64,000 nt of DNA, from contig KN805393.1 of NCBI GenBank assembly GCA_000818945.1, forward strand, positions 404,332-468,331. The letters are read 5' to 3'. Positions 1 to 9,745 of this stretch are shown here, one piece after another; within the stretch, counting starts at the first letter, position 1; each line of letters opens with the position of its first letter. The stretch is from Schizochytrium sp. CCTCC M209059 (Eukaryota; Sar; Bigyra; Thraustochytrida; Thraustochytriidae). Under the pieces are notes generated by a model, which saw only the letters and a program-made list of their open reading frames with translations, did not search any database and was not told where the DNA came from. The position numbers and the translations under genes were made by a program.

Positions 1-1270
1 GGATACGCGAGCGACCGAGGAGGCCGCAGAGCTGACCAAGATCTTTGGCGGCGCCGACAAGATTGCTGCACTCACGGGTAACTTCAAGGACGCAGCTTCT
101 TGCATGGCCAAGGCACTCTGGCTGAGTCGACGCAAGGCTGCAGTATTGACGATTGCGCGTCATGTGCTTTTTGGCGCACATAGTTTCGTCGCTTGGCGAC
201 TCACTGGCCGTGCGGCCTGCGATCGTACGACGGCTCAAACAACGAGCTTTAGCAACGAAAATGCCGACGCGTGGTGCGCGGACATTTTTGAGCAAGGCCC
301 GCGCGAACTTGCTGGCGACTGGAAACGACTCATGCCTGATTTGGTAGCCGTCGATGAGCCACTTGCCACGCTCGAAAAAGGACTCATGGGTATTTCAGGG
401 CTTGACTCTACGCTTGCGGCTACCTTTGGTGCGACTCCTGTGACCATTTACCATGGTCCGGGCGATCTCGGAACGACAACGCTGGGCGCCGCGACCGTTC
501 GTGCCCGCGCAGAAGCGGAGGGCGTCCACGTCTCGAAGAGCTACATTTACATTGGCACTTCGGGCTGGATTGCGCGATGCGAGCCAGACAGCGCCAATGC
601 CGCCAGGGAAGCTAATGATGGCGTCTTTCGCATTGCTCACCCACGTTCTGGGATGCAAATTGTTGCCTCCCCGATGACCACGTGTGGAGGCAACGTGGAG
701 TGGATTCGCGCCATGCTCCGGGATCCATCAGGAGGTAAGACAGCATATGCCAAGCTCGACGCACTCGCTGGGTCATGTAACCCTGGCGCAAACGGTGTGT
801 TGTACCTGCCCCATCCGAATGGCGAGCGCGCCCCCTTGCAAAACCCTCATGCTTGTGCTGCTATGGTGGGCATTAGCGGCGAAACAACGCAGGCGCACCT
901 TGCTCGCGCTGTGCTCGAGGGCGTCGCCTTTCATTTACGATGGCTTGCCGAGGCGGGTCACATGTTCGCCGACGCAGACGAAGCTGTCGTCGTTGTGGGC
1001 GGCGGAGCGCGCTCGACCGTTTGGTGCCAGATTCTCGCGACGGTGCTAGGACGTCCTGTAGTCGTCAACAAGACAGAAAGCATTGATACAGCTGTGCTTG
1101 GCGCTGCGTCCTGCGTCAGCACTGACGAAGAGCCCTCAGCGGCAGCTGCCAAGGGCCTCGTCAAACGTTTCGAGCCGGAAGAGTTTTCTTACAGTGCACT
1201 TTATACCGCGTGGCGTGCCGTCTACGACGCTCTTCAAGGCCCTTACGCCGAGCTCCAAAACGTTGCTTGA
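1..1270 (+). CDS. FGGY-family carbohydrate kinase (xylulokinase-like), 3' part
   Basis: The frame is open from base 2 of the window through the ATG at 104 to the stop at 1268-1270, so the true start lies outside. The visible part covers the end of the N-terminal ATPase lobe and the whole C-terminal lobe of an FGGY sugar kinase. Seen features: the linker region with YIGTSGW, a segment GVLYLPHPNGERAP typical of xylulokinases, and the adenosine-binding VVVGGGARSTVWCQILA followed by SIDTAVLGAA. Family members phosphorylate D-xylulose or related pentoses/polyols with ATP in the cytosol. The N-terminal sugar-binding residues are not visible, so the substrate is inferred from similarity to xylulokinases rather than glycerol kinases. 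Confidence 0.85.
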   Translation, partial: DTRATEEAAELTKIFGGADKIAALTGNFKDAASCMAKALWLSRRKAAVLTIARHVLFGAHSFVAWRLTGRAACDRTTAQTTSFSNENADAWCADIFEQGPRELAGDWKRLMPDLVAVDEPLATLEKGLMGISGLDSTLAATFGATPVTIYHGPGDLGTTTLGAATVRARAEAEGVHVSKSYIYIGTSGWIARCEPDSANAAREANDGVFRIAHPRSGMQIVASPMTTCGGNVEWIRAMLRDPSGGKTAYAKLDALAGSCNPGANGVLYLPHPNGERAPLQNPHACAAMVGISGETTQAHLARAVLEGVAFHLRWLAEAGHMFADADEAVVVVGGGARSTVWCQILATVLGRPVVVNKTESIDTAVLGAASCVSTDEEPSAAAAKGLVKRFEPEEFSYSALYTAWRAVYDALQGPYAELQNVA

Positions 1271-2202
1271 CTTCTTAGCTATAGCACTACTATCATGACC
1301 ATCAGCTTTCCACTCTTACCTTGTTCCTCTCTTTCCTCACTGACAGCTGCACCGAGTGAGAGAAGGTGGGGTACGCTTTTCACGTTTCCAGCACCACGTG
1401 TCCTGTGTGTCGCACACACTCATGACCACTCTGCGCAGTAAACTTGAAGCTGCTGCGGCCGGGCCGCCTTGCACGTGCCACACACACACAGCATGCTTTG
1501 CCAATCCCAGCGCCAGCGATCGCCGACAACTTCAAGGCGCGACCGCTTACTTCGACACCCATTGTCGAATGGCTAGCTCCAGCACGCCGCACACTCAGCA
1601 CGTCACTCACGGCCCACTGCGCGACGTGAGGGGTTCTCTAGCTGCGCTGGAAACTTAAAAAGCTTTGTACGTGTTGTTGCCGCAGAAAGAAGGTATCCAT
1701 TTGAGTGTCCATGGTGGCTCACTCAGCGACGGAGCGCCAGGCCAGACAATTTTATACTAAAAAATCATTTTTACCTCGTCCAGAGATCATTTAGCTTGGA
1801 GAACTTCTTCTTTGCGCAATAATCACTTAGCATAATAAAGCACAGGTGATAGTAGACCTTTACCTACTTACTACTTACGGTTAGTGTCACTGCCAACAAG
1901 TGAAATAGAAATATTTTTAAACACTGCACTGGGTGCACGCGCGCAAACAATTTTCACAAATCCCTCGCTCGCCAGCAACTCTTCCACGACCAGGTAAACC
2001 AGCACAAGTAAATCCGCATTGCCATTCTAGAAATTTTCGCTGCGCCTCCCTGCTCAAGCCTCAAGGCGACGCAGCGTCGCTCATTGACATCACTGCGCTC
2101 GCGTTAAGAGAAGTGGAAGCAGCGTCAGCTTTTGCCTCTGACAAGCCAACTGTGAGCAGGAGCCAGCCATCTACGCAGCCGTCTTGCGCCAAGCAGAACG
2201 CG
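1271..2202. other. Intergenic region between FGGY kinase and ART-like gene
   Basis: No convincing gene. Short overlapping frames at about 1356-1658 look like noise. The last 400 bases are AT-richer (1740-1920) and are probably 3' end signals and promoter. The open frame of the next gene extends back to 1933, but only from a GTG; the first in-frame ATG is at 2203. Confidence 0.5.
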
Positions 2203-4248
2203 ATGGGTCTGTTCGGGAGAAGGGAGACATCGAAGGAGCGCTACGAACCGCGCAAGAGCCTCTCGCTGCAGCCGCTGTTCCAGCGTTTCAAGGTAGGGCG
2301 TGCAGAAGCCAGAGCAAAGACAGAGGCGTACCTGGAAATGCAAATGGACGAAAACTACAAGATGGCGCGTGCGCTGCACGAGCGCGCCCTCGAAGCCGGC
2401 ACCTTCGTGCTTGGACAAGGGACTGTCGCGGACTTCTACAAGGGTCTCAGCGGCTTTCTCGGTGAGCCGAAGTCTCTGATCGCGGAAGCTATGGAGAAGG
2501 AGCATTGCGGCAGCGCCGACTCGCAGATCGAGTTTGAAGTTCATCACTCTGGCATCACAACTACGTCTGAGATCGAATGGCATTTTGTGGTGAACCCGCA
2601 AAATGGATTGGAGGAGCTTGGGCTCGATGCTTGGCCCGAAGAGACGAACGATCGTTTCCTGGAGCACAAGCGCACGCCGACACCGTTGGATGCATACGAC
2701 GATGAAATTATCCGCATCAACGCCGAACTGGAGAAGGTGTTCATTCCTGGTCTAACGACCGACGAACTCATTGCTTGCAGGCTCTACACAGGCCCTTTGG
2801 GTATCAAGTATAACAGCATGATTCGTGGTTACACAGCGGCGCACCAAACGTGGCGCCAGGAGTACCTTGATACACACTGCAAGGACAATCGCTATCCGAC
2901 AACCATGCGGGTGCTGCAGTCAGCTGTAAGCAAGCTGGGCAAACTCTGCCCTGTTGAGGTCGCATATAATGGCCTCACCAAAGGTATGCTTCCCGAACAT
3001 TATTGGGTTCATCATGAAGGTGCATTTGCGCAAGGTGGCGTTGAGGGGGGGTTCATGTCGGTGACGACCGAATACGATGTAGCTCTCAACTACGCTCGCC
3101 AGACAGATTTTGTCGTTCCAGGACCTGGGGGTCGCCCCGCTAAAGATGGCGGCCACTGCGGTGTGCTCTTCCAAGTAACAATGCCGCCTGTCGACCGCGG
3201 CGCGGACTTGGGTTGGCTTTCGCAGTATCCATTCGAACACGAGATCCTGCTTCCGCCTCTCACTTTTCACACTGTGGATGAGATTATGCTCGAGCCAAAC
3301 CACGAATCGGTGATCCTGCTCAAGACAACCTGCAGACTTTCCAACGACGGGATGATGCGCCCACTCCTCAGTTCTGAGGACAGCAAGGTTTTGAAGGATG
3401 CTCTGACTACCTCAAGTCTTGCAATGAAGGAAATGGAGTCGCGTTTTAGTGCGGCCAACAGCTACTTTGTCACGGGCAACCCTCTGGACGCTGTTCTTGG
3501 TCTCTCCCACTTTCTCAAGGTGGACGAGGCAACGTTGCATGACGGCCAGCGCGAAGGCATCGCGGCGATCGAACGAGAGGTGCAAGAGTATGGCAACGCA
3601 GAACTGGAAGAGTGCTTGAACTACGTTCTCTACGAGCCCGTCTCGGAGAAAGAGTTCCCGAACGGTATTCGCGACAAGGGCCGCACGGAGACATGCCTCG
3701 ATGACTTTGTGAACAACGAGATTGCAAAGCATTCGAACCTCGAGAAAGCGCACGTTGTAGCTCTGCGCCTGTACACGACGGCTGCCTTCAAGTACATCAA
3801 CATGCCCCTGCGCGACCAGGAAGACAAGGAGCCTCATCCGCTTCCCGTCACGGTGGCTCTGATCACCGAGGCGATCAAAAGGCTGCGCGCCGAGTATGAA
3901 TCCTCGGAAGGCACCGAGACTGTTCTGTGGCGCGGCGTCAAGAACACGCGCATTGCTTCTGAGTTTGTCGAACAAAAGATGGGCGGCACAGAGCTTGGCC
4001 TCATGAGTACGTCTACAGACCTGCGCGTCGCTGCTTCGTACAGCTCGAGCTCGCGTGGTCTTCTCCTCAAGATCAAGCTCAATAACCTCATGCAATTTGG
4101 CGCTTCCGTCCGCTGGCTCTCGGCCTTTCCTTCGGAAAACGAGGTTCTGTACCCGCCGCTGACGTACTTGCAGCCCACAGGTGGAGTTGACTCCGTCAAA
4201 GTGGACAACATCCAATTGACCATCATCGAGGTTCAGCCTTACGTCTGA
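2203..4248 (+). CDS. Two-domain ADP-ribosyltransferase-like protein
   Basis: 681 residues from the ATG at 2203. Two copies of an R-S-E class (arginine-specific type) mono-ADP-ribosyltransferase fold lie in tandem. Domain 2 (about residues 500-660) shows the full set: LWRG (catalytic Arg), MSTST (Ser motif) and SENEVLYPP (ExE motif). Domain 1 (about 190-360) keeps a Ser/Thr strand (GFMSVTTE) and EHEILLPP but has AYNG where YRG is expected, so its NAD-binding Arg is replaced by Asn. Such enzymes move ADP-ribose from NAD to arginine side chains. No signal peptide or membrane segment is seen, so a cytosolic location is likely. Arginine specificity is inferred from the ExE motif. Confidence 0.75.
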   Translation: MGLFGRRETSKERYEPRKSLSLQPLFQRFKVGRAEARAKTEAYLEMQMDENYKMARALHERALEAGTFVLGQGTVADFYKGLSGFLGEPKSLIAEAMEKEHCGSADSQIEFEVHHSGITTTSEIEWHFVVNPQNGLEELGLDAWPEETNDRFLEHKRTPTPLDAYDDEIIRINAELEKVFIPGLTTDELIACRLYTGPLGIKYNSMIRGYTAAHQTWRQEYLDTHCKDNRYPTTMRVLQSAVSKLGKLCPVEVAYNGLTKGMLPEHYWVHHEGAFAQGGVEGGFMSVTTEYDVALNYARQTDFVVPGPGGRPAKDGGHCGVLFQVTMPPVDRGADLGWLSQYPFEHEILLPPLTFHTVDEIMLEPNHESVILLKTTCRLSNDGMMRPLLSSEDSKVLKDALTTSSLAMKEMESRFSAANSYFVTGNPLDAVLGLSHFLKVDEATLHDGQREGIAAIEREVQEYGNAELEECLNYVLYEPVSEKEFPNGIRDKGRTETCLDDFVNNEIAKHSNLEKAHVVALRLYTTAAFKYINMPLRDQEDKEPHPLPVTVALITEAIKRLRAEYESSEGTETVLWRGVKNTRIASEFVEQKMGGTELGLMSTSTDLRVAASYSSSSRGLLLKIKLNNLMQFGASVRWLSAFPSENEVLYPPLTYLQPTGGVDSVKVDNIQLTIIEVQPYV

Positions 4249-5124
4249 GTCCTCGCCTCGTTCATTTCGGAAATGCATTTTGCCTCTGCTCTTCATTCTT
4301 GTTTTTTTCTTTTTTCTTGTTCTTCCTACGTTGGCCGTAAAGTCTTCGCGACCAGAAAATTCAAGCCCATCCTCGTCGCATTTTGGGTGCATATTCCTCT
4401 GCCTGTTCAACTTCTGTGGCAACTTGAACAGTCCTGCACCGAGCGAGCTGTCTTGTCCTAGCTCGTGGCGCGAGCTGCCCGCCAAGCAGCAACCCAGGTA
4501 CAAGGATGAGGTCAAGCTCAAGACCTGCATCGCCAAGGTCCGGGCCCTCCCGCCTCTTGTGTTGTTGCCGCGAGGCCCTCTGAGGATCTTCCCTTTGCTA
4601 ACTAAGAGGAGCAGCCAATGTGTGTGCGCTGTGCTGGGCTCCCTCGCTGAGACAGACGCTCCCGCTCGCCCGCTCGCCCGCTCGCTCGTCTGCGTGCGCA
4701 GCGCTCGCAGCTCGAGCCGCTTGCTGTCCCGCCTCGCCGCGCGCGTCGGCGGCGGCGGCCGAGTCCGCGTCGGAGTCGCCAAGGAAGGAGGGCGAGGGCG
4801 GAGCGGCATTCGCCATCTCTCTGCTCTCGCAGACCCCGAACGACCCCGGACTCGGCCCGAGCCTGCGCGCCGCGCGACGCCCGGAGGCCGCTCGCCCGCG
4901 CCCACGCCCGCTCGCCCCGCCCGCGCAGCCACGCCGCGCCGCGGAGAGGAGAGGAGAGGAGAGGCGCGGCGAAGGCGTCGGAGCCGTGGTACGTGCCGCA
5001 GGACCCGCTCTTTTGCGCCGAGGGCGCGCTCGAGGAGACCGTGCAGCAGCCGGCGCAGGGGGGGAGAAGCGGGCGAGGAGAAGGAGGAGCAGCAGCAGTC
5101 CGCAATCGTATCGCCGTGGCCAAG
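4249..5124. other. Upstream region of IST1 with GC-rich low-complexity leader
   Basis: Pyrimidine-rich at the start (poly-T/CTT runs near 4300-4325), then strongly GC-rich with GCTCGCCCGCTC-type and GAGAGGAGAG repeats (about 4665-4690 and 4945-4970). Overlapping open frames on both strands reflect the base composition. Best read as promoter plus 5' leader of the next gene. Confidence 0.45.
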
Positions 5125-6300
5125 ATGGCGTCCTTCTTTGGCGGCAAGTTCAAGGTGGAGAAGATCAAGCCCGCGCTCAAGATGTCGATCCAGCGGATCC
5201 AGCTGCTGAGGAACAAGAAGACCGCGGCGATCAAGAAGAGCAAAAAGATGGTGGCCGAGCTCTTGCGCGATGGCAAGACGGAGAAGGCGCGCATCACCAC
5301 GGAACACATTGTGCGCGAGGACTTTCTGATCGAAACGTACGACATCATCGAGCTCCTGTGCGAGCTCGTGCTGGAGCGTATCCGACTGCTGGACGCAGAA
5401 AAGGAGTGCCCCTTTGACATGCGTGAGGCGGTGTGCACGCTGATCTACGCTGCGAACCGGACCGAGATCAAGGAGCTCATCCAGGTCCGCGAGCAGCTGA
5501 CGAAAAAGTACGGCAAAGACTTTGCCGAAAAGGCAGACCGGAACCACAATGGATGCGTGAACGAGCGCGTCGTCGCCAAGCTTTCCGCGCAGCCTCCGAA
5601 CGCGTTCTTGGTGCTCAACTACATGAAAGAGCTTGCCGATGAGTACGACGTCGACTGGCAGCCGGACGAGGCCACCATGAGCATCGGCGCGCGCTTTGAC
5701 TCCGCCATGGCGCCTCCCACGGGAGCCACAGTCACTGCTGGCGCAGGGAGTGGACTCGGTGCCTCTGGGTATCGCTACACAGATGGCCGCATCCTTGGTC
5801 CGGGCCAGGTACCGACCGGATACTCTGGGGACGATGATATTCCGAAAGCACCAGGCGGCGCTCCTGATGGCGCTGGCGCGTCTTCAGGCGGACGAGGTGG
5901 TCGCGGAGGCGGACGTGGCGGTGGCTATGACGACGATGAGGGTGGCGACTTTGGTGGTAACGGCCGTGGTGGCTATGGCTCTGGTGGCGGTGGCGGTGGC
6001 GGTGGCGGAGGCGGCGCTGTCGCGGGCGGCGGTCGACGAAGCAAGCGTGGAGGACGTGGTGACCGCGGCGGCCATGGGGGTGGTGCCTACGACGACATTC
6101 CTGTTGCACCGTATGCGGATACGGACGAAGCCGATATCCCCTTTGCCCCAAAGCATTCTCCGTCCCCTGGTCGTGGCGCCCAGGAGCTCGATGCCGAGGA
6201 CGATGCCGAGGACGATCCATCGACGTATGGCGCTGATACCGGCGCAGTTCCAGATTATGACGAGCTCGCTGCTCGCTTTGCCAGACTCAAGGGCAAGTAA
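5125..6300 (+). CDS. IST1: IST1-like ESCRT-III regulator
   Basis: 391 residues from the ATG at 5125, which has a good context (GCCAAGATGG). Residues 1-180 form the all-helical IST1/ESCRT-III-like domain, with the family hallmarks KLKxxIxRIQLLRNKK-type start, a helix ending DIIELLCELVLERI, and an AANRTEIKEL stretch. Residues 240-330 are Gly/Arg-rich low complexity. The extreme C-terminus carries YDELAARFARLKGK, a MIT-interacting motif matching the end of human IST1. The family recruits and regulates VPS4 and co-assembles with CHMP1 in endosomal sorting and abscission. The open frame continues upstream to a GTG at 4993, but conservation begins at the ATG. Confidence 0.9.
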   Translation: MASFFGGKFKVEKIKPALKMSIQRIQLLRNKKTAAIKKSKKMVAELLRDGKTEKARITTEHIVREDFLIETYDIIELLCELVLERIRLLDAEKECPFDMREAVCTLIYAANRTEIKELIQVREQLTKKYGKDFAEKADRNHNGCVNERVVAKLSAQPPNAFLVLNYMKELADEYDVDWQPDEATMSIGARFDSAMAPPTGATVTAGAGSGLGASGYRYTDGRILGPGQVPTGYSGDDDIPKAPGGAPDGAGASSGGRGGRGGGRGGGYDDDEGGDFGGNGRGGYGSGGGGGGGGGGGAVAGGGRRSKRGGRGDRGGHGGGAYDDIPVAPYADTDEADIPFAPKHSPSPGRGAQELDAEDDAEDDPSTYGADTGAVPDYDELAARFARLKGK

Positions 6301-6868
6301 GCGTGTGAGCGTGCCAATAATAACCCATTCAACTTCGATTTGACCTGTTTCTATTTCAAAGACCGAGACTTGTCCCCATTCTCTCGAGTCAATGGGCTTG
6401 CTTCTTTTTTCTTTATTTTGCTTTCCAGCAGCCAGCCAGCCAGCCAGCCAGCTACTGCTATAGCAGCTGCGCAGATGCCTTTCGCGACAATCTCTGTATC
6501 TTCGCATTTTTGGGCGCCGATAGCCCAGCACAATGAGCAGCTTTACATCTTGTCTTGCCTTGGCGCGCTTCTGTCAGCTTTAACGAGGTCCGCAGCGACG
6601 CGTGCTGCCACGTGCAGCTGTTGAGACACGATTCTGATGCTCAGCCTTGCACTAGCACCGGCTTTACCCGCTTTATCCACATTGGACTCTGCAACAATCA
6701 AACAAACAAGGAAAGCATCGTCCAATTACGAAACGATACCGCGGCGGCAGAGCGCGAAGCCGGCGGAGCGGGAAGCGTCGAGCAGCGCAGCGCAGAGCAG
6801 AGCAGGACGAACCACCGCTAAAAGCGCTCTCTCGCTCTCTCTCTTGCTCGCTCGCTCGCTCACCGACC
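6301..6868. other. Intergenic region, IST1 to transporter
   Basis: AT-richer 3' region, then a CAGC tetranucleotide run near 6430-6452 and a GCTCG/CTCTC-rich leader (6825-6862) immediately before the next ATG. No coding sequence recognised. Confidence 0.45.
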
Positions 6869-7921
6869 ATGATGGACGAAAAGAGCAGCAAAGGCCTAGA
6901 CATGGCCTTTGCGGCGGAGATCCTGCTGTCCATCTTTGTCTGGTACTCGAGCTCGGCAGTGGCGAACACGACGTCGCGCAAGCTCCTGACGCAGGTGCCG
7001 CTTCCGCTGCTGCTGACTCTGTCGCAGTTTGTGACCGCGACCATTTTCGGCTTTGTTTGCCTACATGTGCTCAAGCTCAAGCCGGTGCTCGATGTGCCGC
7101 CTGCGGCGCGAGGCAACCTGATGAAACTGACCATTGTGTACACGCTTGGCTTCATTTTTGTAAACGCTGGTTATGTCGTGGTCAATGTGTCGCTCGCCGA
7201 GACGTTGCGGTCAGCAGAGCCGCTGGTGACCGTGATGCTCGCGATCTTTGTGCTCAAGACGGAGCCGGTTTCCAAGTTTGAGCTCTGGAGCATGGCGCCG
7301 ATCGTCGTGGGCGGCGCGCTGTCTAGCCTGGGAGACAGCTCTTTCAGCGGTCTTGGGCTCCTGTTTGTGTGCATTTCGAATTTGAGTTTTAGTCTGCGCT
7401 CCATGTACGCGAAGAAGCTGAAAGCTGAGTTTGGCGACGCTTTTAACCAGTTTTACCGCGTGTCGCTCATGGGCACAATGTTTTTGGTTGTGCTCGTGAT
7501 TGTGCTCGAGGTGCTCATGACCATGGGCGAGAGTTTTATGGCGGCAATGTCGGATGGCGGCGTTGCGTCGAGCGCGCAAAAGTCTTACACGTTGAGCTCT
7601 AACATGGAGACGATTATGACTGCGGAAATGTTCAAGCTCGCGCTTCTGAATGGCTGCACGTATGTCATGTACAACCAGACCTCGTTCTATGTGCTTTCGC
7701 GCGTGCGCATGGTGACGCACGGTGTGGCAAACGCCTTTCGCCGGGTTGTGACGATTCTCTTTTCCGTTTGGTACTTTGGCAATCATATTTCGACCATCAA
7801 TGCCTTTGGTATCTCTCTTGCTGTTGCAGGTGTCGTATTTTACGCCAAAGCAAAGGACGATGCGAAGTCAAAGGGTGATGCCAAAATCAAGGAAGAGGAT
7901 GTGGCGATGCAGGCACGATAA
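6869..7921 (+). CDS. Triose-phosphate / nucleotide-sugar transporter family membrane protein
   Basis: 350 residues; two adjacent ATGs at 6869 and 6872. About ten hydrophobic helices in the drug/metabolite transporter fold. Family marks: SSSAVANTTSRKLL in helix 1, VNVSLAETLRSAEPLVTV in helix 4 (the region that in TPT proteins reads VSFTHVIKAxEP), and SFSLRSMYAKKL before helix 6. The tail is short, charged and Lys-rich. Family members exchange phosphorylated sugars or nucleotide-sugars across Golgi, ER or plastid membranes. The S-A-E-P form in helix 4 fits the TPT subfamily; the substrate cannot be read from sequence. Confidence 0.8.
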   Translation: MMDEKSSKGLDMAFAAEILLSIFVWYSSSAVANTTSRKLLTQVPLPLLLTLSQFVTATIFGFVCLHVLKLKPVLDVPPAARGNLMKLTIVYTLGFIFVNAGYVVVNVSLAETLRSAEPLVTVMLAIFVLKTEPVSKFELWSMAPIVVGGALSSLGDSSFSGLGLLFVCISNLSFSLRSMYAKKLKAEFGDAFNQFYRVSLMGTMFLVVLVIVLEVLMTMGESFMAAMSDGGVASSAQKSYTLSSNMETIMTAEMFKLALLNGCTYVMYNQTSFYVLSRVRMVTHGVANAFRRVVTILFSVWYFGNHISTINAFGISLAVAGVVFYAKAKDDAKSKGDAKIKEEDVAMQAR

Positions 7922-8163
7922 TATAATTTTGAGGGAATTTTGGAAATCGTACCGATTGCAATCGCTTGCAATCGATGAATGGATGGACGGACGGATGGAT
8001 GCAGAAAAGGAAGGAAGAAGGGCTGCAGGCGAAAAAGGAGCTCTTCTCACATTAGTTATAGCCACTGAAGATATGTTTCTCTTTTTTCTGATTGAACACA
8101 CAACGTACGTAACTTTCCAAGAGCATAGGCATCATACAAATTGACCTCACACAAGAACAGACA

Positions 8164-8803
8164 ATGAAACGGATGAAGTCAGAGCGTAGTATTCATCATC
8201 ACTGGCAAGCAGCCTTGGTATTGTTCACTATATATCTCCCAACACTAAGAGCATTCAGGTCAACTCAAAATCAGCATATATAAGCAAAAAACAAGAGCCA
8301 GTAGAAAACAAAATTAAAAGCAAAGCAATCACACGTTCCTTCTGTCGGGGTTTCTTCCATGTTATTATCTCTTGATCTATCATAATTAAAAACTGATATC
8401 GGAGGCAAGCATCGACTAGGCTTACGTTGGAAAGGGGGAAAGCTGTGGGATCACGACGCAAGTGAAGAGCGAACTTCGACACCACCGCGTATGTGACGAC
8501 GGACTTGCTTGCGTTCAGACGCAAAATCTTGGCAAACAATGTCTGTCTGTACAGACAGCTACTGGAGGGGCATGCGATCCGTTCGTGCATCTCTGCGCAG
8601 GTTCCCTCGAGTGCCTTCGCAACGAAGTTGAGGAATTCACTTGCGGTGCTGTGACGCCTTGGAAAGGGAATGGAGCTTACATCAACAACACTGCTATTCA
8701 ACCATCAGCCTATCAGATAGACTACGCACTTGTGATTGGAGGTGTCACGCTCATGGTCGCTCATCTGGGATACCTAGTATATGAATTCTACTTGCGGCGC
8801 TGA
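8164..8803 (+). CDS. Small Cys-rich type I membrane protein, two exons (exon 1 uncertain)
   Basis: The secure exon begins at 8420 behind a good acceptor (CGACTAG, with AACTGAT as a likely branch site) and ends at 8803. It encodes a Cys-rich segment (GESCG, CDDGLACV, GKQC, GGACDPFVHLC, SLECL, FTCG) resembling secreted Cys-knot spacing, then one membrane helix (ALVIGGVTLMVAHLGYLVY) and a short basic tail. A candidate first exon starts at ATG 8164 and encodes a hydrophobic, signal-peptide-like stretch (WQAALVLFTIYLPTL). The obvious donor there (CAG|GTCAAC at 8258) gives the wrong phase for the 8420 acceptor; GTATTG near 8218 or a different first exon near 8072 would be in phase. The exact junction is therefore open. 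Function unknown. Confidence 0.45.
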
Positions 8804-8853
8804 AGGCATTGATCAATTCAGATTAGGGCAGTCAGTCTCAGTCGGTCGGGAAA

Positions 8854-9351
8854 ATGCAAGAAGGCGACGATACTCTTTTGTTGCCTTCTGTGCGGGAGCT
8901 CCTCCAGAAGACACCGCAGTCGCGCGCGCCACTACCTCACCCTAGACCAGAGCTGCCACTGAGTAAACGGCGCAAGGTAAACGAGGGCGTACGTGCAATC
9001 CCATCGCCAAACGCAGACGATCCGGAGATCTTTACAGAGCTGGTTCAACTCAAGGCTAACATCGTTGAGGTCATTTCGGACCACAGACAGCTGTCGTCCT
9101 GGAAAGACGTTGGAGCAGATGCTCTCGAGGAAGCTCTCCTCTCGGCAACCTCCACCCCAGCAAAGAAACAAGCATACTCCGCAGCACCATCAGCCCACGG
9201 GCAGGAGCAGAACATCGTCGATGCAATTTTGATTGAAACTTCATCACGTCTTGATCGCATACTGTTCGCCGAGAAATCGTTGCGCTCGAAGATCGCCGCA
9301 TTCATCCATCACGAGCTCATTACTACGGTATCAACTTCCACTGCAAACTGA
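8854..9351 (+). CDS. Hypothetical protein with nuclear-localisation-like motif
   Basis: 165 residues from an ATG at 8854, only 50 bases after the preceding stop. The sequence is hydrophilic with no membrane segment. Residues 35-50 are Pro-rich followed by LSKRRKV, which resembles a classical nuclear localisation signal. The second half is predicted helical (EIFTELVQLKANIVEVI; IVDAILIETSSRLDRILF). Amino-acid usage looks protein-like and the opposite strand has only fragmented frames, supporting a real gene. No family recognised. Confidence 0.5.
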   Translation: MQEGDDTLLLPSVRELLQKTPQSRAPLPHPRPELPLSKRRKVNEGVRAIPSPNADDPEIFTELVQLKANIVEVISDHRQLSSWKDVGADALEEALLSATSTPAKKQAYSAAPSAHGQEQNIVDAILIETSSRLDRILFAEKSLRSKIAAFIHHELITTVSTSTAN

Positions 9352-9745
9352 ATGTATGTGCACACACCCATGATTGTTTGCTCCCTCTCATTTAACGGGG
9401 TCCCCCGACAAGTAGAGCATGCCGAGCGCGCGAGGGAGCCCGACAAGACGCGTTTTTGTATGCACCTACGAGGGAGGGAGACCGAGAGATAAATCGTGTC
9501 ACGTGCGCAACGCGCTCGATTCGGTAGCTCTCAAAGTGCGCACGCAGGCCAGGCCAGGCCGGGGCGGCCGTGGCGGGCGGGCAGCGCCGCAAGCAAAACC
9601 AAACGCAAGGCGAGCAGACCCAGAACTCGGTCAGTGCGGCCGGGCGGAAAAAGGCACGGTGGCACCGAGGAGGCCGCGCGAGCGAGCGCACGTGGGCGGG
9701 AGGCGATTGAGATACTTACTCCCCGGAGGGAGGAAGAAGGACAAG
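9352..9745. other. GC-rich leader before the Crinkler-like gene
   Basis: An open frame runs through this stretch from an ATG at 9419, but its product is Arg/Pro/Gly-rich with no domain. The ATG at 9746 (ACAAGATGG) lies exactly where the conserved protein begins. Treated as promoter and 5' leader. Confidence 0.45.

Noticed and set aside
3412..5547. 711-residue minus-strand frame
   Set aside because: Antisense shadow of the ART-like and IST1 genes and the GC-rich spacer; no recognisable protein.
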